From an uncultured Oscillospiraceae bacterium (GTDB lineage Bacteria; Bacillota; Clostridia; Oscillospirales; Oscillospiraceae): 64,000 nucleotides of DNA. A program made the translations under genes and the position numbers. The notes under the pieces were generated by a model. That model saw only the letters and a list, made by a program, of their open reading frames with translations. It was not told where the DNA came from and made no database searches. Positions 33,865 to 42,637 of this stretch are shown here, one piece after another. Numbering within the stretch: the stretch's first letter is position 1; each line of letters begins with the position of its first letter. Where the stretch lies: assembly GCA_947169975.1 (NCBI GenBank), contig CAMVRT010000002.1:124001-188000 (forward strand), written 5' to 3'.

Positions 33865-33892
33865 AAGGCCGCACCCCACCGGGTGCGGCCTT
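33865..33892 (+). terminator. Terminator of ppdK
   Basis: AAGGCCGCACCC pairs with GGGTGCGGCCTT (12 bp) around CACC; the T tract is short. Confidence 0.7.
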
Positions 33893-33899
33893 GTGTAAT

Positions 33900-33985
33900 G
33901 TCATTGCGAGGAGCGAAGCGACGCGGCAATCCGCAACCGCAGGAAAGCTTCCCACGGCGACCTTGCGTCCGCCACGGAGTGACAG
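33900..33985. repeat. Bipartite REP-like repeat, copy 2
   Basis: Arm GTCATTGCGAGG..GCGGCAATCCGC (33900-33934) with the inner palindrome GAGCGAAGC, then the opposing arm TTCCCACGGCG..CACGGAGTGACAG (33949-33985). Confidence 0.75.
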
Positions 33986-34003
33986 CGGGATTTTATGGCC
34001 GGA

Positions 34004-35860
34004 TTACGCCGCGTCCAGATAATCACCCAGCTCGCTTTCCACAAGGGACTCTACCAGCGCCAGGTTGTGCGCGGCGCGGCCGGGATCAAAGGGGCTGACC
34101 AGCCCCACCCGCTCCAGCTCGGCCAGGAAGGAGCCGTCCTCCCAATTCAGAATTTCCTCATAGCACGCCACGCCTGCACCGGACTCGTTCAGCTCCTTCT
34201 CCGCGATCTGGATAGCCGCGTCGGCGCTGACACAGTAGCTGATCACGTAGTAGGGCTGCTCAAAGAGGTGGGTCACCTGAGACCAGTAGACGGCGTACAG
34301 CTCGTCATTGCCCGCGGAAGAGGCGGCGCCGAACCGGCGGGCGCAGTCCAGAGCCAAAGCGTTGACGTTTTCCACCGTCAGCTCCTCGTCCGGCAGGGCG
34401 TACACCTTGCATTCAAAATCCGCGTAGGCGGTCTGTTCGGCGAAAATGCCCAGATTGGACAACAGGTGCAGGAGCAGCAGATTGCGGTAGCCGTCTGCGC
34501 TGATGATCTCCTTGCTTTTCAGCAGCGCCAGATTGGCCATGGCCTGGGAATAGGTCTCGGCCAGATCCAGACTGGCGGTGGTGTTGGAATTGATGCAGGC
34601 ATCGCAAAAATGGCCGAACTCGTGGGACAGATCGAGAAAATCCTCCACGTCGCCGTAAGCGCCCAGGAAACAGAACGGTGCTTCATAGCAGGGCAAGTAG
34701 ATGGTATAGGCTCCGGGAGCCTTGTTGGCGGAGGCCTTCACATCATACAGGCGGTATTCCTTCATGAAGGCGAAGGAGTCTGTTACATTGTCGCCCATGT
34801 GGGCAGTGGTTTTCTCCAGCAGTTCCATCAGCCGGGACGCGGACAGGGGGGAGTAGTAGATCCGGGAATAGGGATCCGCGGCCATGAAATCCCGGTAGTA
34901 GCCGGACGCCTCATTGGCCACGCTGTCCAGATACGTCCGCACCTGCTGCGGCGTGTAATCCCGGCCAAAGGTTTCGTACTGATACGCCTCGTAGCTCTCG
35001 TAGCCCAGTTCCTCCGCCAAAGCGCGGCGCACCTTGACCAGCTCAATGTAGATGGGCGCAGCCGCTGCGTTGCAGGCGCGGCAATAGGCCAGATTGGCGG
35101 CCTGATACGCCTCCGCGGTGATGAAGGGGTTGGCGATGTATTCGGAGTAGCTCTGCACGCGGCCGTCGATCTCGACGTCGTCCAGCATCATAACCTGCCA
35201 GTAATCCCGCAGGAGAACGCCCTCCTGGGCCATCAGCTCCAGCGCACGGTCAGAGTAGGGCTCGCTGTCCTCCGCCGTGTAGCCCGCCAGCAGGGAGGGC
35301 AGCACAAAGGCGTCCGAGCAGGCGCAGGCGATCAGCGTGGTGTTCAGCCACTCCTCCACGTACACGTCATTGGTCAGGAAGAAATCGTATTCCCCGGCGT
35401 AAAACTCGTCCGACTGGTCGATGTCGGAGCGCAGCATGGCCAGGGCCTCCATGGTGTAGTACTCATTGTAGGCGTCCCAGCATAGTGACAGCTTGGTGTT
35501 CAGCTCCACGCTGTCCTGTTCGGCAGCGGCGTCGGCGAAATCGGCGGTATCGTTGAAAAGCAGCTCCAGCGCGGTCATGTCCGGCCGCTGGTAGGGCATG
35601 TCGCGGAAAGCCACCAGCTCATACTCGCCCACGGTGTAACTGGCCTCCGTGTCGTCCGGATCATCCGGCACATCGGGAGTATCCGGTGTGTCCGGCGTAT
35701 CGGGGGTGTCCGGTGTGTCCGGCGTAACGGCGGCGGGCTTGTCCGGCGCGGCCGGAGTCGGCTTGCCGCCTGCGCAGCCGCACAGCAGCATGGCAGCGAT
35801 AAGCAGTATGGCCAGCAGACGCAGGATGGGACGGTTCGATTTCAGGCAGTTTCGGGTCAT
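34004..35860 (-). CDS. M3 family (oligoendopeptidase F-like) metallopeptidase, lipoprotein
   Basis: 618 residues. The N-terminus is a lipoprotein signal (KSNRPILRLLAILLIAAMLLCGCAGG) with lipobox LLCGC, so the enzyme is anchored outside the cell. A spacer of repeated PDT units (about residues 45-65) leads to the helical peptidase. The zinc site is DLSHEFGHFCDA with a second Glu in LDLAETYSQ 25 residues on, as in M3 peptidases, which cut short peptides. Family members are mostly cytosolic, so a secreted, membrane-anchored form is less common. ATG 35860 follows AAGGAG; an upstream in-frame start would spoil the signal peptide. Confidence 0.88.
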   Translation of the reverse strand: MTRNCLKSNRPILRLLAILLIAAMLLCGCAGGKPTPAAPDKPAAVTPDTPDTPDTPDTPDTPDVPDDPDDTEASYTVGEYELVAFRDMPYQRPDMTALELLFNDTADFADAAAEQDSVELNTKLSLCWDAYNEYYTMEALAMLRSDIDQSDEFYAGEYDFFLTNDVYVEEWLNTTLIACACSDAFVLPSLLAGYTAEDSEPYSDRALELMAQEGVLLRDYWQVMMLDDVEIDGRVQSYSEYIANPFITAEAYQAANLAYCRACNAAAAPIYIELVKVRRALAEELGYESYEAYQYETFGRDYTPQQVRTYLDSVANEASGYYRDFMAADPYSRIYYSPLSASRLMELLEKTTAHMGDNVTDSFAFMKEYRLYDVKASANKAPGAYTIYLPCYEAPFCFLGAYGDVEDFLDLSHEFGHFCDACINSNTTASLDLAETYSQAMANLALLKSKEIISADGYRNLLLLHLLSNLGIFAEQTAYADFECKVYALPDEELTVENVNALALDCARRFGAASSAGNDELYAVYWSQVTHLFEQPYYVISYCVSADAAIQIAEKELNESGAGVACYEEILNWEDGSFLAELERVGLVSPFDPGRAAHNLALVESLVESELGDYLDAA

Positions 35861-35902
35861 TTTGTTCTCCTTTTTTCGCGGAAAGCGGGACATTTATATA
35901 AT

Positions 35903-35932
35903 ATTATACTATCATAACACGTAAACCATCAA
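35903..35932 (-). promoter_or_regulatory. Promoter of the M3 lipoprotein gene
   Basis: Minus strand TTGATG (35932-35927), 18 bp, TATAAT (35908-35903). Confidence 0.55.
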
Positions 35933-35970
35933 ATTGGCAACCGGTCTCTCCGTTTTGGCAAAAAAAGACG

Positions 35971-36038
35971 TCCAACCGCAGGTTGGAAACGCTGTCCAAC
36001 CACGAAATACTTGCATTTTCCCGCTCGTTTCGTATACT
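35971..36038 (+). promoter_or_regulatory. Promoter and operator-like repeats of the HTH-solenoid gene
   Basis: TTGCAT (36011-36016), 16 bp, TATACT (36033-36038). Upstream, TCCAACC (35971-35977) and GGTTGGA (35981-35987) form a perfect 7-bp palindrome with a GCA spacer, and a third TCCAACC lies at 35995-36001, ten bases before the -35. The half-sites are good candidates for self-regulation by the HTH protein. Confidence 0.65.
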
Positions 36039-36077
36039 GAACTCAAGTCGCGACACGATGCGAAAGGAGCGAAGGAA

Positions 36078-36869
36078 ATGGAACAGATTTATTTCGGTGA
36101 GCGGATCGCCGCCTATCGGAAGGAACAGGGGCTGACCCAGGAGGGGCTGGCCCAGCAGCTGGGCGTCACCAATCAGGCGGTGAGCAAGTGGGAGAGCGAC
36201 CAGTGCTGCCCCGACATCATGCTGCTGCCGGCACTGGCGGACGTGTTTCACGTCAGTATGGACGAGCTGTTCGGGCGCGCAGTGCCCGCGCAGCGGACGG
36301 AGCCGCAGCAGGAGCCACAGGCGGTGATCGGCGAGCTGCCCTGGCCGGACGACGACATCCTGCGGGCGGTGTGCTACGTGGGCCACCGGCTCATGGATTT
36401 CACGGACGTGCAGGAGAAGAAGCTGCGTTTGGGCAATCTCCTCAACATGCACGTTGGCACGGGCAAGCCGGCGGAGCTGCACTTCACCGGCAACGTGCGG
36501 GACATCCACTCCGCTTTCGGCGTGGTGGTGGAAAACGGAACGATCTCCGGCGACGTCTACGCCGAGAACGGCGTGGAGTGCGGCGACGTGGGCGGCAGCG
36601 TCAAGGCCGGGGACGGGGTCAACTGCGGCAGCGTGGGCGGCAGCGTGACCGCCGGGGACGGGGTCAACTGCGGCGACGTGGGCGGCGACGTCCGTGCCGG
36701 CGACGGTCTCGCCTGCGGCAACGTGGGCGGCAGCGTATCCGCCGGGGACAGCGTCAACTGCGGCAACGTGGAGGGCGACGTCCGCGCCGGCGACAACGTC
36801 AACTGCGCCGCCATCGGCGGCAGCGCGCAGGCCGACACCGTCATCAAGGGCGGCATCGGCAAGTGGTGA
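36078..36869 (+). CDS. XRE-type HTH protein fused to a 15-residue repeat solenoid
   Basis: 263 residues. Residues 1-65 are a Cro/XRE helix-turn-helix (RIAAYRKEQGLTQEGLAQQLGVTNQAVSKWESD). After a linker, residues from about 160 on are tandem 15-residue units of the form CG-x-VGG-x-V-x-AGD-xxx, at least five in a row, each with one Cys and fixed Gly/Asp positions. The pattern suggests a small beta-solenoid, as in bactofilin or polymer-forming domains (inference). ATG 36078 follows GAAGGA. The operator-like repeats upstream suggest autoregulation. The ligand or partner of the solenoid is not known. Confidence 0.8.
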   Translation: MEQIYFGERIAAYRKEQGLTQEGLAQQLGVTNQAVSKWESDQCCPDIMLLPALADVFHVSMDELFGRAVPAQRTEPQQEPQAVIGELPWPDDDILRAVCYVGHRLMDFTDVQEKKLRLGNLLNMHVGTGKPAELHFTGNVRDIHSAFGVVVENGTISGDVYAENGVECGDVGGSVKAGDGVNCGSVGGSVTAGDGVNCGDVGGDVRAGDGLACGNVGGSVSAGDSVNCGNVEGDVRAGDNVNCAAIGGSAQADTVIKGGIGKW

Positions 36870-36889
36870 GAAGCGGTACTTGCATGAGA

Positions 36890-36919
36890 AAAGAGGAAGG
36901 ACGCGTCCTTCCTCTTTTT
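36890..36919 (+). terminator. Terminator of the HTH-solenoid gene
   Basis: AAGAGGAAGGACG and CGTCCTTCCTCTT are perfectly complementary, followed by T's. Confidence 0.9.
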
Positions 36920-36928
36920 CGTTTGGTT

Positions 36929-37019
36929 GTCATCCCGTGGAGGGCGGCAGCCCGACGTGGGAATCCGCCTCTCCGCGGGAGTACGGACTGCCGCGTCGCT
37001 TCGCTCCTCGCAAAGACGG
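36929..37019. repeat. Bipartite REP-like repeat, copy 3
   Basis: Arm GTCATCCCGTGG..GTGGGAATCCGC (36929-36968) with inner GGGC-GGCA-GCCC, and opposing arm CGGACTGCCGCG..CTCGCAAAGACGG (36984-37019) with inner GTCGCTTCGCTC. Confidence 0.75.
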
Positions 37020-37026
37020 GCAGAGA

Positions 37027-38835
37027 TCAATCGCTGTCCAGCTTGAGAACTGCCATGAAGGCCTCGGTAGGCACCTGCACCGTACCCAGATTCCGCATCT
37101 TCTTCTTGCCCTCTTTCTGCTTCTCCAGCAGTTTCTTCTTGCGGGTGATGTCGCCGCCGTAGCACTTGGCCAGCACGTCCTTGCGCATGGCCTTCACCGT
37201 CTCACGGGCGATGATCCGGCCGCCGATGGCCGCCTGGATGGGTACCTCGAAGAGCTGGCGGGGGATGTTCTCCTTCAGCTTCTCGCACAGACGGCGGGCC
37301 CGGGGATAGGCCTTGTCCTTGTGGGCGATGAAGCTCAAGGCGTCCACGCCGTCGCCGTTCAAGAGCAGGTCCACCTTCACCAGCTCGCTGGGCCGGTAGC
37401 CGGACAGCTCATAGTCCAGGGAGGCGTAGCCCTTGGTGTTGGCCTTCAGGGTGTCGAAAAAGTCGTAGATGATCTCGTTGAGGGGCATCTGATAGTGAAG
37501 CTCCACCAGATGGGTGTCCAGATACTGCATGTCCTTGAACTCGCCCCGGCGGTCCTGGCACATGGGCATGATGTTGCCCACGTAGTCCTGGGGCGTGATG
37601 ATGGACACCTTCACGTAGGGCTCCTCGGCGTGCTCGATGGTGCCGGGGTCCGGGTAGTTGTGGGGGTTGTCCACCCTCACCACGGTGCCGTCGGTCTTGT
37701 AAACGTTGTAGATGACGCTGGGCAGGGTGGTGACCAGATCCAGATTGAATTCCCGCTCCAGCCGCTCCTGGATGATCTCCATATGGAGCATGCCCAGAAA
37801 GCCGCAGCGGAAGCCGAAGCCCAGCGCCACGGAGGATTCCGGCTCGAAGGTCAGCGACGCGTCGTTGAGCTGGAGCTTTTCCAGCGCGTCACGCAGGTCG
37901 GGGTACTTGCTGCCGTCCTCGGTGTAGATGCCGCAAAAGACCATGGACTGGGCGGGGCGGTAGCCCGGCAGGGGCTCCGCGGCGGGGTTGGCCGCCCCGG
38001 TGATGGTGTCGCCCACCTGGGTGTCCTTCACGTTCTTGATGCTGGCGGTGAAATAGCCCACCTCGCCGGCATGGAGCGTATCCGCGGGCTCGTTGCCCAG
38101 CGGCTTGAGATAGCCGCACTCCAGCACGGTGTACTCGGCGCCGCTGGCCATCAGCCGGACGGGCATACCCTTGCGGATGGTGCCCTCCATGATGCGGAAC
38201 AGCACCACCACGCCCACGTAGGGGTCGTACTGGCTGTCGAACACCAGCGCACGCAGGGGCGCGTCGGGATCGCCGGAGGGGGCGGGCACGTTCTGCACGA
38301 TATCCTCCAGCACGGCGTCTATGTTCAGCCCCAGCTTGGCGGAGATCTCCGGCGCCTCCAGCGCGGGCAGGCCGATGATGTCCTCCACCTCCTGCTTGGC
38401 CTTCAGCGGGTCGGCGGCGGGCAGGTCGATCTTGTTGAACACGGGCAGGATCTCCAGATCGTGCTCCATGGCCAGATACGTGTTGGCAAGAGTCTGGGCT
38501 TCCACGCCCTGGGTGGCGTCCACCACCAGCACGGCGCCCTCGCAGGCGGCCAGAGAGCGGCTCACCTCATAGTTGAAGTCCACGTGGCCCGGTGTGTCGA
38601 TGAGGTTCAGGGCGTAGGTCTCCCCGTCGGCGGCGGTGTACAGCAGATGCACGGCCCGGGACTTGATGGTGATGCCCCGCTCCCGTTCCAGATCCATGTT
38701 GTCCAGGAGCTGGTTTTCCATGTCCCGCTCCGCCACGGCGTTGCACTTTTCCAGCAGGCGGTCGGCCAGCGTGGATTTGCCGTGGTCGATGTGGGCGATG
38801 ATGGAGAAGTTGCGGATCTTGGATTGATCAAACAT
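37027..38835 (-). CDS. lepA: Elongation factor 4 (LepA)
   Basis: Ribosome-bound translational GTPase that back-translocates or aids initiation under stress. 602 residues: G domain with AHIDHGKST (residue 16), DTPGHVDF, and [12 protein letters not shown]-like domains II, III and V; and the LepA-specific C-terminal domain (from about residue 490) ending [20 protein letters not shown] 38835 follows AGAGGT. The XRE gene ends 23 bp upstream, so both may share a transcript. Confidence 0.95.
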   Translation of the reverse strand: MFDQSKIRNFSIIAHIDHGKSTLADRLLEKCNAVAERDMENQLLDNMDLERERGITIKSRAVHLLYTAADGETYALNLIDTPGHVDFNYEVSRSLAACEGAVLVVDATQGVEAQTLANTYLAMEHDLEILPVFNKIDLPAADPLKAKQEVEDIIGLPALEAPEISAKLGLNIDAVLEDIVQNVPAPSGDPDAPLRALVFDSQYDPYVGVVVLFRIMEGTIRKGMPVRLMASGAEYTVLECGYLKPLGNEPADTLHAGEVGYFTASIKNVKDTQVGDTITGAANPAAEPLPGYRPAQSMVFCGIYTEDGSKYPDLRDALEKLQLNDASLTFEPESSVALGFGFRCGFLGMLHMEIIQERLEREFNLDLVTTLPSVIYNVYKTDGTVVRVDNPHNYPDPGTIEHAEEPYVKVSIITPQDYVGNIMPMCQDRRGEFKDMQYLDTHLVELHYQMPLNEIIYDFFDTLKANTKGYASLDYELSGYRPSELVKVDLLLNGDGVDALSFIAHKDKAYPRARRLCEKLKENIPRQLFEVPIQAAIGGRIIARETVKAMRKDVLAKCYGGDITRKKKLLEKQKEGKKKMRNLGTVQVPTEAFMAVLKLDSD

Positions 38836-38858
38836 GATGTTACCTCTGTTATACGGCG

Positions 38859-39536
38859 TTATTGCAGGTTGTCCAGATGCTTTCTGGCGCGCTCGTCGGT
38901 GTTGTGGATGACCTGAGCCGCACTCTGGCCCAGACCGGGATAGTCGGTGGTCAGCGTCTCGCCGGAGATAGGCGGGAAGCTTTCCCGGGGGCAGGCGTCC
39001 AGCGAGCGCAGATAGCGGACCTTGCTGGCGCTGAGGTCGGCGTTCACCAGCCCGGCGTCGAAGTCGGCACGGCTGATGGCGAAATACTCCTCGTTGGCTC
39101 CGGCCCGGCGATAGAGCTGGCGCAGCATTTGGTAGAGGGCGGCGCTGAGATAGTCCCCGGCGGCGTTGATGGCATCCCGGCTGTTCAGCTTGCCCAGCAG
39201 GTCGAACAGCACGTTGGCGGTGTTTACCACCAGCTTCTTCTGCAGCGTGGCCAGGATGCTGCCCTTCAGCGTTCCCTTCTCGGCGGTGGAGTCGTAGAGA
39301 TCGTCGGCTCCGATGATAGCGCCGTCCCGGCTGAGGGTGCGGCCCAGCAGATAGTCGGCGGACACGTGGTAAAAGTCGCAGGCCTTCACCACAAAGTTCA
39401 GACCCGGCTCCCGGATGCCGTTTTCGTAGTGACTCAGGAGCGCCTGACTGATACCAAGGGCGGCAGCAGCCTTCCGCTGGGAGAGCCCCTTCTCCTGTCG
39501 CAGCAGGCTCAACGTGCGGGAAAAATCAGTTGACAT
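38859..39536 (-). CDS. XRE family transcriptional regulator
   Basis: 225 residues: helix-turn-helix at about 5-65 ([33 protein letters not shown], with HVSADYLLG closing the fold) followed by about 150 mostly helical residues of unknown type that probably dimerise or sense a signal. No membrane helix. It lies just upstream of lepA on the same strand and diverges from the M23 gene. Confidence 0.85.
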   Translation of the reverse strand: MSTDFSRTLSLLRQEKGLSQRKAAAALGISQALLSHYENGIREPGLNFVVKACDFYHVSADYLLGRTLSRDGAIIGADDLYDSTAEKGTLKGSILATLQKKLVVNTANVLFDLLGKLNSRDAINAAGDYLSAALYQMLRQLYRRAGANEEYFAISRADFDAGLVNADLSASKVRYLRSLDACPRESFPPISGETLTTDYPGLGQSAAQVIHNTDERARKHLDNLQ

Positions 39537-39571
39537 GAAAATGACCCTCTTTTCTTAAATGCGGGAAGGTA

Positions 39572-39600
39572 ATTATACTCCCTGTAATCTAAAAAGTAAA
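39572..39600 (-). promoter_or_regulatory. Promoter of the XRE-lepA unit
   Basis: Minus strand TTTACT (39600-39595), 17 bp, TATAAT (39577-39572). Confidence 0.55.
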
Positions 39601-39629
39601 TAAAAAAGGGTCAAAAAACCAGAATTATC

Positions 39630-39658
39630 TTGACGGAAGGGAAAAATGCGGTTATCAT
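39630..39658 (+). promoter_or_regulatory. Promoter of the M23 peptidase gene
   Basis: TTGACG (39630-39635), 17 bp, TATCAT (39653-39658). Confidence 0.6.
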
Positions 39659-39697
39659 ACGTTTTGTAACGAATTTGTAACTTTTAGGGGATTCCCG

Positions 39698-41425
39698 ATG
39701 AGCAGTCAGATCCAGAAAAAAAAGCCCGGGGCCGACAAGGTGGGATCCTGGGCCGAAAAGTTCATAAAGATTTGCGCGCTGCTGCTGAGCTACGGCTGGA
39801 AATACCTGAAGCGGGGAGCGGCATACGCCGGAAAAGGTCTGGCGCGGCTGGGCCGCTGGCTGGGGAAAGCGCTCCGCGGCGCGGCAGCGATCCCCGGCAG
39901 GGTGCGCGGCGCGCTGACAGAGCAGCGGGACAGCCGTTTTCCGGAGTCGGACTATCCGCTGATGCAGCGGCTGCTGTTTGTGCGCGGCATGATGCCCCGG
40001 CTGGGCGGCGCCGTCAGCGAGAGGCTGCTGCGCCGACGCAAGCGGTCTGCCCAGGGCAACATCCGGGCAAAGAACCGGCTGGAGTCGCTGCGCATTCACC
40101 CGGCGGTGTTTCTGGCAGGTTCCATGGCGGTGGCGCTGGCGGCGGTGGGACTGTCGCTCTACACTGTGGGCACCGCCGTCAGCTGCAACGGGCGGGAAAT
40201 CTGCGTGCTGGCCGGTGAGGCCGATGTAAAACAGGCGGTCTCCCAGGTGGAGGAAATCACACGGCAGGCGCTGGGCGATCCGGACTACACGGTGGACCCC
40301 AAGCTGGTCCAGACCCAGCGGAAGCTGGTGGCCCGGCGAAATATTGCCAAGCCTGCGGTGCTGCGGGATACCCTGACTGAGGAGATCGGACTTATCGACT
40401 ATGCCTATACGCTGTACGTAGACGGCGAACTGGTGGCGGCGACGCCGTATGCCGGCGCGCTGGACGAGCTGCTGGAGCAGCTGAAGATCGGCTATATCAC
40501 CGAGAACACCGTGGAGTGCAGATTTGAGGAGACCACCGAGATCCGCCACGAGTACGTGGATCGCAGCGAAATCATGAATTTGGGCTATATCGCCGAGCTG
40601 CTCAATGCCACCAAGCAGGGCGAGGTCACCTACACCGTGGAGCTGGGCGACACCTACTACGGCGTGGCGGACAAGTTCGGTCTGACGCTGGCGGAGCTGC
40701 TGGAGATGAATCCCGGCTACGACGTCAGCATCCTGCGGGTGGACGATGTGCTCACCGTGTCCCGTGCGGTGCCCTATCTCACCGTGGTGGATGTGGAGCG
40801 GCAGAGCGCCGTGCTGGACGTGGCCTATGGCGTAACGTACCGGGATGACGACACCATGTATCAGGGCGACACCAGGCTGATCTCCTCCGGCGAGTACGGC
40901 AAGGAGGACGTGACGGCCAACACCATCTATGTCAACGGACAGGAAGCCGGCCGTCAGGTGGTGGCCCGGGCTATGCTGCAGCAGCCGGTGAACGAGGTGC
41001 AGGCCCGCGGCACCAAGGAGCGGCCGTACTGGATGGCGACGGGCTATTTCCGCTGGCCCTGCGGCGGCGTGCTCACCTCCCGCTTCGGCTACCGGCCCGT
41101 ACCCATCGCCGGTGCCGCGCCCTTCCACAAGGGCATCGACATCGGCGGCAGCTACGGAACGCCGATCTGTGCCTCTGACGGCGGCACCGTGGAGTATTCC
41201 GGCTGGCAGAGCGGCTACGGCTATCTGGTCATCATCGACCACGGCAACGGCTTCAAGACGTACTACGGTCACAACAGCTCCCTGCTGGTGAGCAGCGGCG
41301 ACCACGTGTACCCCGGCCAGCAGATCGCCCGCATGGGCTCCACCGGCCTCTCCACCGGCAACCACTGCCACTTCGGCATCATGCTCAACGGTACGTTTGT
41401 CAACCCGCTGAACTATCTGGGATAA
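39698..41425 (+). CDS. Membrane-anchored LysM-G5-M23 peptidoglycan endopeptidase
   Basis: 575 residues. A basic cytoplasmic N-terminus of about 130 residues is followed by one membrane helix (VFLAGSMAVALAAVGLSLYTV) and an extracellular part: a spacer, a LysM domain (TYTVELGDTYYGVADKFGLTLAELLEMNPG) near 310-360, a G5 domain (TVVDVERQSAVLDVAYG..ARAMLQQPVNEVQARG), and a C-terminal M23/LytM domain with HKGIDIGG, GHNSSLLV and HCHFG giving the HxxxD and HxH zinc ligands. Relatives cut peptide cross-links during growth or spore formation. The unusually long cytoplasmic arm has no recognised domain. Monocistronic. Confidence 0.9.
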   Translation: MSSQIQKKKPGADKVGSWAEKFIKICALLLSYGWKYLKRGAAYAGKGLARLGRWLGKALRGAAAIPGRVRGALTEQRDSRFPESDYPLMQRLLFVRGMMPRLGGAVSERLLRRRKRSAQGNIRAKNRLESLRIHPAVFLAGSMAVALAAVGLSLYTVGTAVSCNGREICVLAGEADVKQAVSQVEEITRQALGDPDYTVDPKLVQTQRKLVARRNIAKPAVLRDTLTEEIGLIDYAYTLYVDGELVAATPYAGALDELLEQLKIGYITENTVECRFEETTEIRHEYVDRSEIMNLGYIAELLNATKQGEVTYTVELGDTYYGVADKFGLTLAELLEMNPGYDVSILRVDDVLTVSRAVPYLTVVDVERQSAVLDVAYGVTYRDDDTMYQGDTRLISSGEYGKEDVTANTIYVNGQEAGRQVVARAMLQQPVNEVQARGTKERPYWMATGYFRWPCGGVLTSRFGYRPVPIAGAAPFHKGIDIGGSYGTPICASDGGTVEYSGWQSGYGYLVIIDHGNGFKTYYGHNSSLLVSSGDHVYPGQQIARMGSTGLSTGNHCHFGIMLNGTFVNPLNYLG

Positions 41426-41431
41426 TATGCA

Positions 41432-41463
41432 GAAACCGCCGCCCGGCCGGGCGGCGGTTTTTT
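41432..41463 (+). terminator. Terminator of the M23 gene
   Basis: AAACCGCCGCCCGG and CCGGGCGGCGGTTT pair fully, then T's to 41463. Confidence 0.9.
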
Positions 41464-41476
41464 GGTTGTGTGGGGA

Positions 41477-41511
41477 CGGATTGCCACGTCGCTTCGCGCC
41501 TTGCAATGACA
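41477..41511. repeat. REP-like repeat, copy 4 (single arm)
   Basis: One arm CGGATTGCCACG..TTGCAATGACA with inner GTCGCTTCGCG; the opposing arm is missing and a different repeat follows at once. Confidence 0.65.
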
Positions 41512-41563
41512 CCTCATCCGCCCCAGTGTGTGCACTGGGGCACCTTCCCCTCAAGGGGAAGGC
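41512..41563. repeat. GC-rich double-hairpin repeat
   Basis: CCTCATCCG leads into CCCCAGTG-TG-TGCACTGGGG and then CCTTCCCCTCAAGGGGAAGG, two adjacent palindromes. I have seen comparable sequences between genes of related gut Clostridia; only one copy is in this window. Confidence 0.6.
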
Positions 41564-41579
41564 TTGGAAAAGTGCCCCC

Positions 41580-42455
41580 TCAGTCGAACAGGCTCTCCTG
41601 CTCCGGCAGGTCGTACTGGCCGATGCGGCGGAACTGGCGGGCGTTCTCCTCGGCCAGAGCGTCGGCGATGGCCATGCGGCGGATGATGTTCTTCACCGTC
41701 AGATCCAGATCCGTGCCCTCCCGGTAGTCGGCGGGAAAGATGAAATCCACCCGGCGGCTGCCCAGCAGTTCCTCCACGCCCTGTCGGTTGCTGTCCTGAT
41801 ACACGGCGATGGCCTGACCGCCGTAGGAGCGCATCATCTTCATGCAGGGCACGTCCGAGAGGCCGTCGCCGACGTAGATCATGTTGGTGAAGGGAACGCG
41901 CTTGCTGTCATCGGGCATGGAGCTGTTGAGGGTGCGGTCGTCGCTGACGTCCAGCACGCCCTTGTTGATGCGGTAGATAAACTGGGTCTTGTTGGTAAAG
42001 TTGACATCCAGCTTGGGCCAGGAGGCAAGACCTTCCTCGTCATACAGGAACTCGCAGGCGTAGACCTTCTTGAACTCGTGACTGATGCCGCTGCCCTCGA
42101 TGATCTCCCGGAGGCCGGAGGACAGCACATAGTGCTCGATCTCCACGCCCTGGCTCTCGCCGAAGGCGTTGATCCGGGCAAACCAGTCCGTCACACCGGG
42201 GAAGAGCTGGATATCCCGGCCGCAGCGGATCAGATACTCCCGATCCAGCCGGATGCCCCGCTTGCGGCACTGGTCGATCATGGTATACATATAGGCCAGC
42301 AGGCCGTCCATGTGGTTGTCCCGGCCGAAATCGTTGGCGATGCGCCAGAACTCCGCCGGCGTCATGCCCAGAGAGGGGATGAAGGCGTAGTTCTGCATAT
42401 CGGTGGTGCAGAGGGTCTTGTCAAAATCGTACAGCAGCGCGATGATGGGCTTCAT
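41580..42455 (-). CDS. HAD family hydrolase
   Basis: 291 residues: motif I LLYDFDKTLCTTDM near residue 10, motif II YVLSSGLREII, and motif IV MIYVGDGLSDVPCMK, so a haloacid dehalogenase phosphatase with a large helical cap. Close to the serine-phosphatase-like group by the SSG and GDGxSD motifs, but the substrate is not known. ATG 42455 is taken because AAGGAG lies six bases before it; a GTG six codons upstream is less likely. Confidence 0.85.
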   Translation of the reverse strand: MKPIIALLYDFDKTLCTTDMQNYAFIPSLGMTPAEFWRIANDFGRDNHMDGLLAYMYTMIDQCRKRGIRLDREYLIRCGRDIQLFPGVTDWFARINAFGESQGVEIEHYVLSSGLREIIEGSGISHEFKKVYACEFLYDEEGLASWPKLDVNFTNKTQFIYRINKGVLDVSDDRTLNSSMPDDSKRVPFTNMIYVGDGLSDVPCMKMMRSYGGQAIAVYQDSNRQGVEELLGSRRVDFIFPADYREGTDLDLTVKNIIRRMAIADALAEENARQFRRIGQYDLPEQESLFD

Positions 42456-42502
42456 GAAGTACTCCTTGCTCACAGAGAAATGGCGTGCTGCAAAACGAGA
42501 TC

Positions 42503-42599
42503 GTCATTGCGAGGCCCCGGCAGGGGCCGTGGCAATCCGCCCTTTGCGCGGAAACGGATTCCCACGCCGGTGACGCCGGTCACCGGCTCGGAATGACGG
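42503..42599. repeat. Bipartite REP-like repeat, copy 5
   Basis: Arm GTCATTGCGAGG..GTGGCAATCCGC (42503-42540) with inner CCCC-GGCA-GGGG, and opposing arm CGGATTCCCACG..CTCGGAATGACGG (42555-42599) with inner CCGGTGACGCCGGTCACCGG. The whole is enclosed by an outer imperfect inverted repeat (GGCGTGCTGCAAAACG near 42482, CATTTTGCAACACGCC near 42610). Confidence 0.75.
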
Positions 42600-42637
42600 A
42601 CTGCATCGCATTTTGCAACACGCCCTTGTTAGTTCCT

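Noticed and set aside
30940..33879. A 979-codon open frame on the minus strand
   Set aside because: Exact shadow of ppdK; no start signal and no plausible protein features.
35655..35730. Short tandem repeats that look like a small satellite or CRISPR
   Set aside because: They are 9-bp codon repeats encoding PDT units of the M3 lipoprotein; there are no spacers.
36560..36840. Regular 45-bp repeats that could be a CRISPR array
   Set aside because: The repeats keep one reading frame and encode the 15-residue units of the HTH-solenoid protein; no unique spacers between them.
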